The notes under the pieces: generated by a model
Seen by the model: only the letters and a program-made list of their open reading frames with translations
Told to the model about the DNA's origin: nothing
Databases searched by the model: none
Source of the DNA: an uncultured Eubacteriales bacterium
Lineage (GTDB): Bacteria; Bacillota; Clostridia; Christensenellales; Aristaeellaceae
Length of the DNA: 59,883 nucleotides
Assembly: GCA_902764285.1 (NCBI GenBank)
Contig: CACWVN010000002.1
Coordinates: 1 to 59,883, forward strand
Reading direction: 5' to 3'
In this document: piece after piece, positions 7,511 to 16,366 of the stretch
Position numbering within the stretch: position 1 is the first letter of the stretch
How the letters are laid out: every line of letters starts with the position of its first letter
Made by a program: the position numbers and the translations under genes

Positions 7511-8234
7511 GATCAGCGTGGTGGGCATCGGGCCCGGCGATTACCGCGACATGACGCTGCGGGCAGTGGACGCGCTGAACGCCGCGGATGTCATCATCGG
7601 CTACACGGTCTACGTGGATCTGATCAGGGAGCATTTCCCGGGAAAGGAATTCCTGTCCACGCCCATGCGCCGGGAAGAGGAGCGCTGTCGAACCGCCGTC
7701 GAACTGGCCCGGCAGGGCCGCGGCGTCGCGCTCGTCTGCTCCGGCGATGCCGGCGTCTACGGCATGGCAGGGCTGCTGCTGGAGGTTTGCGAAGGCGAAG
7801 GCGCGCCGGAGATCGAGATCATCGGCGGGCTGACGGCGGCGACCTCCGGGGCAGCGCTGTTGGGCGCGCCGCTGGGCCATGATTTCGCGGTCATCAGCCT
7901 TTCCGACCTGCTGACGCCCTGGGAAACCATCGAGCGGCGGCTGGATTGCGCCGCCAGGGGCAATTTCGCCGTCGCGCTGTACAATCCCGCCAGCGCGAAG
8001 CGCCGGGATCACCTGCGCCGCGCGTGCGAGATCATGCTGCGCCACGCTTCGCCGGACACGGTCTGCGGCGTGGCGAAGAACGTCGGCCGCCCGGGGGAAT
8101 CCACGGCGATCATGACGCTGGCCGGATTGAAGGATTATGAGGCCGATATGTTCACCACCGTGTTCATCGGAAATTCCCATACGCGGGTGATCGACGGGCG
8201 CATGGTGACGCCCAGGGGGTATCGGAATGAATGA
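7503..8234 (+). CDS. cbiH: Cobalt-precorrin-3B C17-methyltransferase (ring contraction)
   Basis: A 243-residue methylase in the CbiH/CobJ group (KISVVGIGPGDYRDMTLRAV, VCSGDAGVYGMAGLLLE, LSDLLTPWETIERRL, YNPASAKRRDHL). It methylates C17 and drives ring contraction. The most plausible start is TTG 7503, preceded by a GGGGG run at about 7491-7495; the frame is open further upstream but that part is a shadow of cbiG. The TTG overlaps the cbiG stop. Confidence 0.9.
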   Translation: MTKISVVGIGPGDYRDMTLRAVDALNAADVIIGYTVYVDLIREHFPGKEFLSTPMRREEERCRTAVELARQGRGVALVCSGDAGVYGMAGLLLEVCEGEGAPEIEIIGGLTAATSGAALLGAPLGHDFAVISLSDLLTPWETIERRLDCAARGNFAVALYNPASAKRRDHLRRACEIMLRHASPDTVCGVAKNVGRPGESTAIMTLAGLKDYEADMFTTVFIGNSHTRVIDGRMVTPRGYRNE

Positions 8235-10221
8235 GATCTGCCTGTTCGCCGGCACCACGGAAGGGCGCCGGCTGGCCGAGTTTCTGGCGGGACAGCCGGT
8301 ACGGGTCCACGTCTGCGTGGCCACCGATTACGGCGAATCGCTGCTGCCGAAGGCAGACAATCTGGAAATCTCCGCCGGGCGGCTGGACGAGGGGAAGATG
8401 GAAGCGCTGTTCGAACAGCGGCGCTTTGACTTGGTGATCGACGCCACCCATCCCTATGCCGCGGAGGCCTCCGAACACATCGCCGGCGCCTGCCGGGCCG
8501 CTGGGCTTACGTATCTCAGGCTGAACCGCGGGGATCAGCAGCCCGATCCGGATGCCGTCTATGTGGATTCCATCGCCGCCGCCGCGGCGTTCCTGGCCGA
8601 CCATCCCGGCGCGGCGCTGCTGGCCACCGGCAGCAAGGAGCTGGCGCCCTACACGTCCGTGCCGGATTACCGGGACCGGTTCTACGTGCGCGTGCTGCCG
8701 ACGGCGGAATCGCTGAGCGCCTGCGCGGCAGTGGGTTTCGCGCCGGCGCATGTCATCGCCATGCAGGGCCCGTTTTCCGTGGAAATGAATGCCGCGACGC
8801 TGAAATCGATTCGCGCACACTGGCTGGTCACCAAGGATTCCGGAGAGCCCGGCGGCTTTTTTGAAAAGATTGCGGCGGCCAGACAGGCCGACGCGCGCTG
8901 CATCGTCGTGGGCCGACCGGCGCAGCGCGAGGGCATGGACTACGCGGGCGTCGTGAAGCGTCTGATGGAGCGGTACAACCTGCGGGATATCCGCGATATC
9001 GCCGTCGTCGGGATCGGCATGGGCGGCCCGGATTCGATGACCTTGGAAGCGGAAAAGGCGGTCCGCGAATGCGACTGCTCGATCGGCGCGAAGCGGATGC
9101 TGGAATCTATTGCGCGCTTCGACAAGCCGTGCTTTGCCGAAATCGCGCCGGAGGCCATCGCGGCGCGCATCGCCGAACACCCGGAATACCGGCGCGTCGC
9201 CGTGCTGATGAGCGGCGATACCGGCTTTTTCAGCGGGGCGAAGCGGCTGATGCCGCTGCTGGACGGCCAGAGCGTGCGCGCGATCCCGGGCATCAGTTCG
9301 CTGCAAGCGCTGTGCGCGCGGCTGGGGACCGGCTGGGAAGATATCAGACCCGTTTCGCTGCACGGCCGGGAGGGCTCCATTGTGCCCGAACTGCGCCGCT
9401 GCGGCAGGGTGTTCGCGCTGCTGGACGGCGCGGACGCCGTGAAGCGCCTGTGCGCTGATCTCATCGGCGCGGGCATGGGCGCAGCCCGGCTCAGCGTGGG
9501 GCAGCGGCTGTCCTACCCGGATGAATCGATCCTGCGGGGCACGGCCGCGGAACTGGCGGACGCCGCATGCGATCCGCTCAGCGCGGCGCTGATCGAATAT
9601 GACGCCTCCGATCCGCTTCCCGTCGGCCTGCCTGACGGCGCGTTTGAGCGCGTCGCGGGCGAAGGCGCGCGCCCCGTGCCGATGACCAAGAGCGAGGTTC
9701 GCGCCGTGATCATCTCCAAGCTGCGGCTGACGGAAGATGCCGTGGTATGGGACGTCGGAGCTGGCACGGGCTCGGTTTCGGCGGAGGCGGCGCTGCTGTG
9801 CCCGGCGGGGCGCGTATTTGCCGTGGAATGCCGCGAGGACGCCGCGGCGCTGATCGAGCGCAACGCCCGGAAGCTGGGCATTCGGAATATGACGATCGTT
9901 TGCGGAACGGCCCCGGAGGCCTTGGCAGGGCTGCCGGCGCCGACGCACGCGTTCATCGGCGGCAGCGGCGGACATCTGCGGGAAATCGTCCGGGCCGTAT
10001 TGGAAAGGAATCCAAACGCGCGGATTGTCGTCAGCGCCGTTTCGCCGGAGTCGGCGGGGGAGATCGCGCGAATCATCCGGGAGGAAGGCTTTGCCGACGC
10101 CGAACTGATCCAGGTGACCGTGGCCCGGAGCCGCGCAGCGGGGCAATACCACTTAATGGAAGGCATGAACCCGGTTTGGATCGCGGCCATGCAGAGGGGC
10201 GGTGAACCCGGTGAAGGCTGA
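8227..10221 (+). CDS. CbiJ-CbiE-CbiT fusion: precorrin-6A reductase and precorrin-6B methylase/decarboxylase
   Basis: A 664-residue three-domain protein. Residues 1-255 are CbiJ/CobK, the NAD(P)H-dependent cobalt-precorrin-6A reductase (CLFAGTTEGRRLAEFL, DATHPYAAEASEH, LATGSKEL). Residues about 258-455 are CbiE, the C5-methyltransferase (AVVGIGMGGPDSMTLEAEKA, LMSGDTGFFSGAKRL, IPGISSLQAL). Residues about 478-655 are CbiT, the C15-methyltransferase/decarboxylase with the class I SAM motif WDVGAGTGSVSAEAA. CbiE-CbiT fusions are widespread (CobL, CbiET); all three in one chain is less common. It overlaps cbiH by 8 bp and the annotated cbiC start by 20 bp. Three consecutive steps thus sit on one polypeptide. 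Confidence 0.93.
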   Translation: MNEICLFAGTTEGRRLAEFLAGQPVRVHVCVATDYGESLLPKADNLEISAGRLDEGKMEALFEQRRFDLVIDATHPYAAEASEHIAGACRAAGLTYLRLNRGDQQPDPDAVYVDSIAAAAAFLADHPGAALLATGSKELAPYTSVPDYRDRFYVRVLPTAESLSACAAVGFAPAHVIAMQGPFSVEMNAATLKSIRAHWLVTKDSGEPGGFFEKIAAARQADARCIVVGRPAQREGMDYAGVVKRLMERYNLRDIRDIAVVGIGMGGPDSMTLEAEKAVRECDCSIGAKRMLESIARFDKPCFAEIAPEAIAARIAEHPEYRRVAVLMSGDTGFFSGAKRLMPLLDGQSVRAIPGISSLQALCARLGTGWEDIRPVSLHGREGSIVPELRRCGRVFALLDGADAVKRLCADLIGAGMGAARLSVGQRLSYPDESILRGTAAELADAACDPLSAALIEYDASDPLPVGLPDGAFERVAGEGARPVPMTKSEVRAVIISKLRLTEDAVVWDVGAGTGSVSAEAALLCPAGRVFAVECREDAAALIERNARKLGIRNMTIVCGTAPEALAGLPAPTHAFIGGSGGHLREIVRAVLERNPNARIVVSAVSPESAGEIARIIREEGFADAELIQVTVARSRAAGQYHLMEGMNPVWIAAMQRGGEPGEG

Positions 10222-10840
10222 ACTGGAGCGCGTATCGCCGGTGGAGATCGAAAAGCGCAGCTTTGAGATCATCGGGCGCGAGCTGCCGCATCCCGTCGAC
10301 GAAAGCATAGCGCCCGTCGTTAAGCGCGTGATTCATGCCACCGCCGACTTCGACTACGTCGATTCGCTGTACTTCTCCGAAGGCGCGATCGACGCGGCAC
10401 TGGCGGCGCTGCGCGGCGGCGCGACGATCGTGACCGACACCGCCATGGCGCTGGCCGGCATCAACAAGGCGGCGCTGCAGCGGCACGGCTGCGCCGCGCG
10501 CTGCTTTATCGCCGATGAAGACGTAGCGAGCGCCGCCGCAGCGCGGGGCATCACCCGGTCCGCCGCCGCCGTGGAGAAGGCCGCGGCGCTGGAAGGCCCG
10601 CTGGTGTTCGCCGTCGGCAACGCGCCCACGGCGCTGGTGCGGCTGTGCGAAATGATGGGCGAGGGCAAAGTGCGGCCGAGGCTGGTGATCGGCGTGCCCG
10701 TGGGGTTCGTCAACGTGATCCAGTCGAAGGAAATGCTGATGGATTCGGATGTGCCCTGCATCGTGGCCCGGGGAAGAAAGGGCGGCAGCACCGTGGCCGC
10801 GGCGATCTGCAACGCGCTGCTGTACATGCTGGGGAGGTAG
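10202..10840 (+). CDS. cbiC: Cobalt-precorrin-8 methylmutase
   Basis: A 212-residue CbiC/CobH. It moves the methyl group from C11 to C12 to give cobyrinic acid. The family histidine is in VIHATADFDYVDSL, and TIVTDTAMALAGI, FAVGNAPTALVRL and GVPVGFVNVIQSKE are conserved. GTG 10202 is the outermost start; GTG 10211 is equally possible, since the AGAGGGG at 10193-10199 is 2 or 11 bases away. The reading frame overlaps the end of the CbiJET fusion. Confidence 0.94.
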   Translation: MNPVKAELERVSPVEIEKRSFEIIGRELPHPVDESIAPVVKRVIHATADFDYVDSLYFSEGAIDAALAALRGGATIVTDTAMALAGINKAALQRHGCAARCFIADEDVASAAAARGITRSAAAVEKAAALEGPLVFAVGNAPTALVRLCEMMGEGKVRPRLVIGVPVGFVNVIQSKEMLMDSDVPCIVARGRKGGSTVAAAICNALLYMLGR

Positions 10841-10842
10841 AC

Positions 10843-11979
10843 ATGCTTCGCAGCTACATCATGAAAAACGGTAAACCGCTGCGCTGCGGCTATACCACGG
10901 GCGCCTGCGCGGCGGCGGCCGCGGGTGCCGCGACGCAGATGCTGCTGACGGGAACGATCCCGGCGACATGGGCGCTGGACACGCCGAAGGGCGTCCGGCT
11001 TGCGCTGGATATTCTTGAAGCCCGGGCCGGCGAGGGGTTCGCGCGATGTGCCGTGCAGAAGGACAGCGGCGACGATCCGGACGTGACGAACGGCGTGCTC
11101 GTCTACGCGACGGCAAAAAAGACCGACGTCGGTATTGTTATCGACGGCGGCGAGGGCGTGGGGCACGTCACAAAGCCTGGACTGGACCAGCCAGTGGGCG
11201 CCGCGGCCATCAATTCCATGCCCCGGCGGATGATCCGCGAACAGGTGGAAGCGGCCTGCGCGGCCTGCAGATACTCGGGCGGTGTGGAGATTGCGATCTC
11301 CATTCCCGGCGGTGAAGAACTGGCCAGGCGCACATTCAATCCGAGGCTCGGCATCGAGGGCGGGCTTTCCGTCATCGGCACCACTGGCATCGTGGAGCCC
11401 ATGAGCACCGAAGCCGTGGTCGAGACGATCCGCCTGGAGCTGGGCGTATTGGCGGCCTCCGGCACGAAAGGCGTCGTGCTGTGCCCGGGCGCCTACGGCG
11501 AATCCTTCGCCCGGGAAGCGCTGGGCCTCGCGGCGGCGAAACCGGTGTGCGTGTCAAATTTCATCGGCGAGGGCATCGATCTGGCGGCCTCTGCGGGCTT
11601 CGGGCGCATCCTGCTGGTGGGCCACATCGGCAAGCTTGTGAAACTGGGCATTGGCATGATGAACACCCACTCCGCCTGCGGCGACGGCCGCATGGAGACG
11701 CTGGCGGCCTGCGCGCTGGAAGCCGGCGGGGAAGCGCCGCTGCTGCGGCAGATCCTGGCCTGCGCGACCACCGACGCCGCGCTGGACCTATTGGACGGCG
11801 CCGGGCTGCTGGACGCCGCGATGGCCGCGCTGCGCGCGCGGGTGCAGTCGGCGCTGAAGCGCCGCGCTCCGGCGTGCGTCAGGATCGGTTTCGTCTGCTT
11901 TACCAACGCCGGGCCGCGGCCGGGCATACTGTTCCGGAGTGACAACGCGCAGGAATTGATGGACAGTTTTGCAAAATAA
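10843..11979 (+). CDS. cbiD: Cobalt-precorrin-5B C1-methyltransferase
   Basis: A 378-residue CbiD, the anaerobic-pathway enzyme that methylates C1 and is unrelated to the canonical methylases. Hallmarks: RCGYTTGACAAAAAGAAT, DSGDDPDVTNG, IDGGEGVGHVTKPGLDQPVG, INSMPRRMI and GIGMMNTHSACGDGRME. ATG 10843 has GGGGAGG at 10831-10837; the frame is open farther upstream only as a shadow of cbiC. It is the last gene of the cluster. The initial chelatase and CbiL, and the later amidases and nucleotide-loop genes, are not in this window. Confidence 0.94.
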   Translation: MLRSYIMKNGKPLRCGYTTGACAAAAAGAATQMLLTGTIPATWALDTPKGVRLALDILEARAGEGFARCAVQKDSGDDPDVTNGVLVYATAKKTDVGIVIDGGEGVGHVTKPGLDQPVGAAAINSMPRRMIREQVEAACAACRYSGGVEIAISIPGGEELARRTFNPRLGIEGGLSVIGTTGIVEPMSTEAVVETIRLELGVLAASGTKGVVLCPGAYGESFAREALGLAAAKPVCVSNFIGEGIDLAASAGFGRILLVGHIGKLVKLGIGMMNTHSACGDGRMETLAACALEAGGEAPLLRQILACATTDAALDLLDGAGLLDAAMAALRARVQSALKRRAPACVRIGFVCFTNAGPRPGILFRSDNAQELMDSFAK

Positions 11980-12009
11980 AGAAGGACCCCGGGCGGCTGC
12001 CCGGGGTCC
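11972..12009 (-). terminator. Intrinsic terminator of cysS (may also serve cbiD)
   Basis: A near-perfect 11-bp GC stem (GGACCCCGGGC / GCCCGGGGTCC) at 11984-12009. On the minus strand it is followed by TTCTTTATTTTG. In the plus direction the T run is missing, so it terminates mainly cysS. Confidence 0.75.
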
Positions 12010-12019
12010 CGTCTGTCCG

Positions 12020-13438
12020 TCAGGCCTTCTTGACCATCGGCCCTTTCGGGGTGTCCTCGATGATGTAACCCTTCTCCAGCACCTCGGCGCGGATGCGGTC
12101 GGCCTCGGCGAAGTCCTTCGCCTTCTTGGCGTCGGCGCGGGCCTGTACCAGCGCCTTGATCTCCTCGGGCACGGTGTCGGCTTCCTTCATCAGCAGGCCC
12201 AGCACGTCGTGGGCCATGGTATTCAGGGCGGCGAGGCCGGCTTCGATGGCGGCGGCGCTGGGCGCGTTGGCGTCGGAAAGCGCGGTGTTCATGTCGCGCA
12301 CGTACTCAAACAGCACGCCCATGGCCTCGCTGGTGTTCAGGTCGTCGCACATGGCGTCGTCGAAGCGGTCCATGAACTGCTTCGAGCGCTCCACGAACGC
12401 CGTTTCCGCCTCGTTCAGCGGCCGCTGCGGCGCGTGCTCCAGCGCGAAGGCGGCATTGTCGCGGGCGGTGTACAGCCGCTCCAGCCCGGCCTTGGCCTGG
12501 TCCATCAGGTCGCGGGAGAAGTTGATCGGGCTGCGGTACTGGGCCGACAGCATGAACATGCGCACGACCTCCGGGTCGAATTCCTTGGAAATGTCGCGCA
12601 CGGTGAAGAAGTTGCCCGCGGACTTGGACATCTTCTTGTTGTCCACGTTGATGTGGCCGTTGTGCATCCAGTATTTTGCAAAGGGCTTGCCCGTCGCGCC
12701 CTCGGACTGGGCGATCTCGTTTTCGTGGTGGGGGAAGATCAGGTCCACGCCGCCGCAGTGGATGTCGAAGGTCTCGCCCAGGTATTTCATGCTCATGGCG
12801 GAGCACTCGATGTGCCAGCCGGGCCGGCCCTCGCCCCAGGGGCTCTTCCAGAAGGGCTCGCCGGGCTTTTTGGCCTTCCACAGCGCAAAGTCCATCGGGT
12901 GGTGCTTCAGGTCGCCCACCTCCACGCGCGCGCCGGACTCCAGGTCGTCCAGGTTCTGGCCGATCAGCCGTCCGTAGTTGCTGCGCCAGGCCTGGGTGTC
13001 GAAGTAGACATCGCCGTTCTCGACGCGATAGGCCAGGCCCTTGGCCTCCAGCTTCTTGATGAGGGCGATGATCTCCCCGATGTGCTTCGTGGCCCGGGGA
13101 TGCACGTCTGCCCGCTGCACGCCGATGGCCTCGGCGTCCTTGAAGTATTCCGCGATGTACTTCTCGGCGATGGCTTCCACGGTGGTGCCTTCCTCGTTGG
13201 CGCGCTTGATCATCTTGTCGTCGATGTCGGTGAAGTTCTGCACGAACGTCACGTCGTAGCCCAGGTGTTTCATGAACCGGCGCAGCGTATCGAAGATGAT
13301 GAACGGGCGCGCGTTGCCGATGTGGAAATAGTTATAGACCGTCGGCCCGCAGGCGTAGATGCCGCACTTGCCCTCGTGGACGGGCACAAACGGTTCCTTT
13401 TTGCGCGACATGGTGTTGTAGATCATCATCTGCTTCAT
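12020..13438 (-). CDS. cysS: Cysteinyl-tRNA synthetase
   Basis: A 472-residue class I synthetase. YACGPTVYNYFHIGNAR carries the HIGN signature and the first zinc ligand. GWHIECSAM, DIHCGGVDLIFPHHENE and KMSKSAGNFFT (KMSKS loop) follow in order. ATG 13438 has GAGGAGGG 8 bases upstream (minus strand), so I prefer it to the codon 11 residues earlier, which lies inside the leader. The cysteine T-box upstream supports the call. Confidence 0.97.
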   Translation of the reverse strand: MKQMMIYNTMSRKKEPFVPVHEGKCGIYACGPTVYNYFHIGNARPFIIFDTLRRFMKHLGYDVTFVQNFTDIDDKMIKRANEEGTTVEAIAEKYIAEYFKDAEAIGVQRADVHPRATKHIGEIIALIKKLEAKGLAYRVENGDVYFDTQAWRSNYGRLIGQNLDDLESGARVEVGDLKHHPMDFALWKAKKPGEPFWKSPWGEGRPGWHIECSAMSMKYLGETFDIHCGGVDLIFPHHENEIAQSEGATGKPFAKYWMHNGHINVDNKKMSKSAGNFFTVRDISKEFDPEVVRMFMLSAQYRSPINFSRDLMDQAKAGLERLYTARDNAAFALEHAPQRPLNEAETAFVERSKQFMDRFDDAMCDDLNTSEAMGVLFEYVRDMNTALSDANAPSAAAIEAGLAALNTMAHDVLGLLMKEADTVPEEIKALVQARADAKKAKDFAEADRIRAEVLEKGYIIEDTPKGPMVKKA

Positions 13439-13459
13439 GGCTTTTCCCTCCTCGAATAA

Positions 13460-13680
13460 TAAAACGGCCAAGCCCCATGACAGAGGCGTGGCCGCGGTTC
13501 CACTCTGTGTTATACTCTTCCGGCCTGTAACGGGGCCGTCCGTCCGCGCCTAATCCATTTCGGCGCGAAGGCTCCCGGGCGCACGCTTGGGCGAACTCCC
13601 GCCGGCGGCTTCCAGCCGTGGCCGCCTTCTCTCGTGGCGCGGATGATCGCTTACTCCTCCCGGTCATTGCCGTTGCGGCT
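13460..13680 (-). promoter_or_regulatory. T-box leader of cysS (tRNA-Cys)
   Basis: T-box GAGTGGAACCGCGG spans about 13504-13491 (minus). Specifier UGC (Cys) is at 13583-13581, flanked by the kink-turn helix CCGGG/CCCGG. GAGGAGTAA holds the AGUA S-turn. The acceptor-pairing UGGA predicts discriminator U, as in tRNA-Cys. The terminator CGGCCaCGCC...GGCtTGGCCG-TTTT lies at about 13461-13494. Confidence 0.93.
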
Positions 13681-13709
13681 ATTATAACGGCACGCGCGGC
13701 GTTCGTCAA
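13681..13709 (-). promoter_or_regulatory. Promoter of cysS
   Basis: TTGACG (13709-13704), 17 bp, TATAAT (13686-13681) on the minus strand, immediately before the T-box leader. Confidence 0.8.
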
Positions 13710-13751
13710 GTGCCGCAGGGTAAAATCTGCGGTTACGTCAACAGGACGCTT

Positions 13752-14519
13752 TCATCCGCGCAGCAGCCGTTCCAGATCACCGTGCACCAGCCCGTTCGAG
13801 GCGATCAGGTTGCCCGTGGCGATGGCGTCTTCGCCATCCTCCCAGCCGGTCATCCGGCCGCCTGCCTCGGTCAGGATCACGTATCCTGCGGCGTAATCGT
13901 ATAGACTAAGGCCCCGTTCGACAAAGGCTTCGCACCGCCCGGACGCCACGCAGCACAGGTCATAGGCGGCGCTGCCGCTGCGGCGTACGTCGCTGACGGC
14001 GGAGATCAGCGCCGGAAAAACCGCCAGCGTGCGGCGCAGCAACGCCGGGTTCCGGTGCCCGAAGCCCATGTGCACCAGCGCGTCGCGTGAATTGTTGGTT
14101 CCGGACACGTGGATCGGCTGCCCGTTGCAGGTCGCGCCTTCGCCGCGGACGGCCAGGAAAACCTCGTCGAAAACGGGGCAGAAGACGCAGCCGATGACCA
14201 GTTCTCCGTCGTGTTCATAGGCGATCGAGATCGAATACTCCGTTTCGCCGCGCATGAAGTTGGCCGTCCCGTCGATGGGATCGACGATCCAGCGCCCGCA
14301 AGCCTTTGCCGCGCCGCCGGTTTCCTCGCCGAAGAACTGATCTTCCGGGCACGCGCCCAGCAGGATATCCCTGATGAGTGATTCGCTCTTGAAATCCATC
14401 TCCGTGACGAAATCGTTTTCGCTCTTGCGCTTCACTTTGAAGCTGCCGCAGTGCCGCAGCATATCACCCGCGGCGCGGGCGGCCTTTTCAGCCAGCGCGG
14501 CCTTTTCCCGAATGGTCAA
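13752..14519 (-). CDS. Inositol monophosphatase family protein (SuhB-like)
   Basis: A 255-residue Mg-dependent phosphatase. Metal-site motifs are FGEETGG, RWIVDPIDGTANFMRG and the C-terminal LYDYAAGYVILTEAGG, where the usual Trp of WDxAAG is Tyr. It would hydrolyse inositol-1-phosphate or a related sugar phosphate; PAP phosphatase is an alternative. It is a single gene sharing the upstream region with the divergent exonuclease III gene. Confidence 0.88.
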   Translation of the reverse strand: MTIREKAALAEKAARAAGDMLRHCGSFKVKRKSENDFVTEMDFKSESLIRDILLGACPEDQFFGEETGGAAKACGRWIVDPIDGTANFMRGETEYSISIAYEHDGELVIGCVFCPVFDEVFLAVRGEGATCNGQPIHVSGTNNSRDALVHMGFGHRNPALLRRTLAVFPALISAVSDVRRSGSAAYDLCCVASGRCEAFVERGLSLYDYAAGYVILTEAGGRMTGWEDGEDAIATGNLIASNGLVHGDLERLLRG

Positions 14520-14546
14520 TTCTTGTCATCTCCCGATAAAATAGGT

Positions 14547-14574
14547 TTGCATTTTGAAGAATATGTGATATAAT
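14547..14574 (+). promoter_or_regulatory. Promoter of the exonuclease III gene
   Basis: TTGCAT (14547-14552), 16 bp, TATAAT (14569-14574). Confidence 0.6.
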
Positions 14575-14644
14575 AGCTACGATAGGATTATAGGAGTTAC
14601 CATTGGCATTATAGCATGGTTTCCGGCAGGACGGTGTTATTTTC

Positions 14645-15415
14645 GTGAAAATGATCTCGTGGAACGTCAACGGCATGCGCGCGGTGCTTCAGAAGGGTTT
14701 CTATGAAAGCATGGCGGCGCTGGACGCCGACGTGATCTGCCTGCAGGAAATCAAGATGCAGAAGGGCCAGTGCGACGTCGAACTGCCCGGCTACGAGCAG
14801 GTGATGCACTGCGCCGACCGCAAGGGCTATTCCGGCACGGCGGTGTTCTCCCGCGTGCCGATGCTCTCCGTCACCACCGGCATCGGCATCGATATCCACG
14901 ACCACGAGGGCCGGGTGATCACCTGCGAATTCCGGGATTTCTACCTGGTCTGCTGCTATACGCCCAATTCCCAGAACGAGCTGCGGCGGCTGGATTACCG
15001 CATGCAGTGGGAGGATGATTTCAGGAACTACCTGGTGGCGCTGGACGCGGTGAAGCCCGTGATCCTCACCGGCGACCTGAACGTCGCGCACCAGGAAATC
15101 GACCTGAAAAACCCCAAGACCAACCGCCATAACGCCGGCTTTACCGACGAAGAGCGCGGCAAGATGACCGAGCTGCTCGCTTCCGGATTCATCGACAGCT
15201 TCCGCTATTTCTATCCGGATGTGACCGGCGCTTACAGCTGGTGGAGCTATATCGGCGGCGCGCGTTCCAGGAACGCGGGCTGGCGCATCGATTATTTCAT
15301 CGTGTCCGAAAAGCTGAAGGATCGCATGGTGGACGCGAAGATCCACCCGGAAATCATGGGCAGCGACCACTGCCCGGTGGAACTGGACATTACGGCGCCT
15401 GAAACCGACGGCTGA
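14645..15415 (+). CDS. Exodeoxyribonuclease III / AP endonuclease
   Basis: A 256-residue EEP-fold nuclease of the ExoA/Xth family acting in base-excision repair. It shows ISWNVNGMRA, ADVICLQEIKMQKGQ (catalytic Glu), LTGDLNVAHQEIDLKNPK, TDEERGKMTELL, YSWWSYIGGARSRNAGWRID and GSDHCPVEL (catalytic Asp-His). GTG 14645 gives the family N-terminus; ATG 14651 would start two residues later. It is followed by an unrelated operon. Confidence 0.96.
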   Translation: MKMISWNVNGMRAVLQKGFYESMAALDADVICLQEIKMQKGQCDVELPGYEQVMHCADRKGYSGTAVFSRVPMLSVTTGIGIDIHDHEGRVITCEFRDFYLVCCYTPNSQNELRRLDYRMQWEDDFRNYLVALDAVKPVILTGDLNVAHQEIDLKNPKTNRHNAGFTDEERGKMTELLASGFIDSFRYFYPDVTGAYSWWSYIGGARSRNAGWRIDYFIVSEKLKDRMVDAKIHPEIMGSDHCPVELDITAPETDG

Positions 15416-15500
15416 TCCCTGAGGGCGCATAATTGAGTCTCCGTCGCTTGCCGGGCGCGGCCCGGCGGCGTAGAATATCTGTGAAAGCGGAGGGTTATCC

Positions 15501-16304
15501 ATGAAAAAGGTGCACATCAAATCGGCGATCCCGATCTACATCGCCGCGGCGGTCTGGCTGGTGATGGGGCTTCTGTTCCCGAAGCTGCTGATGAAGATCC
15601 CCGGTTTTCTGATCACGGCGGCGCTTTCGGCGGCGGCGGGCTTCGCGTCGGTGAAGCTGTTCCCGGGCCGCGATATCGAGGTGAAGGACGCGATCAAGAC
15701 CGGCGACGCCGCGCTGGACGAGGAGATCGCCAAGGGCCGCGAGCGGCTGGAGAATCTCAAGAAAGCCAACGAGGCCATCCCGCATCCGGAGATCACGAAG
15801 AACCTGGACCGCATGTATACCGCGGGCGAACAGATCTTCAAGGAGCTCGGACGCGATCCGAAGAAGCTCGCGCTGGTGCGCCGCTTCATGAATTATTATC
15901 TGCCCACCTCTGAAAAGCTGATGGAGCAGTACCAGATCCTGCAGGCCGCTTCCACCAAGGGCGAGAATATCACCACGGCGATGGGCAGGATAGAGAGCAG
16001 CACCGGCCTGGTGGCCGACGCGTTCGAGAAGTGCGTGGACAAGCTGTACGCCGACGACGAGATGGACATCGACGCCGAGATCCAGGTGATGAAGACCATG
16101 CTGGCCGGCGACAACCTGGTGAAGAACGCCACGGGCGTGGATATCCGGGAGGTCGCGCCGAAGAATACCGTCGGGTCGCAGCCGGTGGAACCCGCCGCGC
16201 AGCCCGCCGTGCAGGAAGAACCCGCCGCGCCGGAGACGACCGTTCAGGAGTCGGAGCTTCCGCCCACCAAGGACGGCATCAAGCTGACGCTGGGCGGGCA
16301 TTGA
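15501..16304 (+). CDS. XpaC-like membrane protein (5-bromo-4-chloroindolyl phosphate hydrolysis family)
   Basis: A 267-residue protein. Two hydrophobic segments lie near the N-terminus (about residues 9-27 and 31-52), followed by a long helical cytoplasmic domain and an acidic, Pro/Ala-rich tail that ends in IKLTLGGH. It resembles B. subtilis XpaC, whose biochemical role is not settled. As in many Firmicutes it precedes telA, here 62 bp away. The tail's TKDGIKLTL and the TelA start's DEIKLTLNP are alike, perhaps a shared docking peptide (inference). Confidence 0.82.
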   Translation: MKKVHIKSAIPIYIAAAVWLVMGLLFPKLLMKIPGFLITAALSAAAGFASVKLFPGRDIEVKDAIKTGDAALDEEIAKGRERLENLKKANEAIPHPEITKNLDRMYTAGEQIFKELGRDPKKLALVRRFMNYYLPTSEKLMEQYQILQAASTKGENITTAMGRIESSTGLVADAFEKCVDKLYADDEMDIDAEIQVMKTMLAGDNLVKNATGVDIREVAPKNTVGSQPVEPAAQPAVQEEPAAPETTVQESELPPTKDGIKLTLGGH

Positions 16305-16366
16305 CAAAGGTCCCTGAAACCGAAGGTTTTTTCAATACATCAGGCACAATTTAGGAGGTTATCATC

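Noticed and set aside
11969-13459. A 496-residue plus-strand frame across cysS
   Set aside because: It is exactly antisense to a cysS with all motifs intact and has no recognisable domain.
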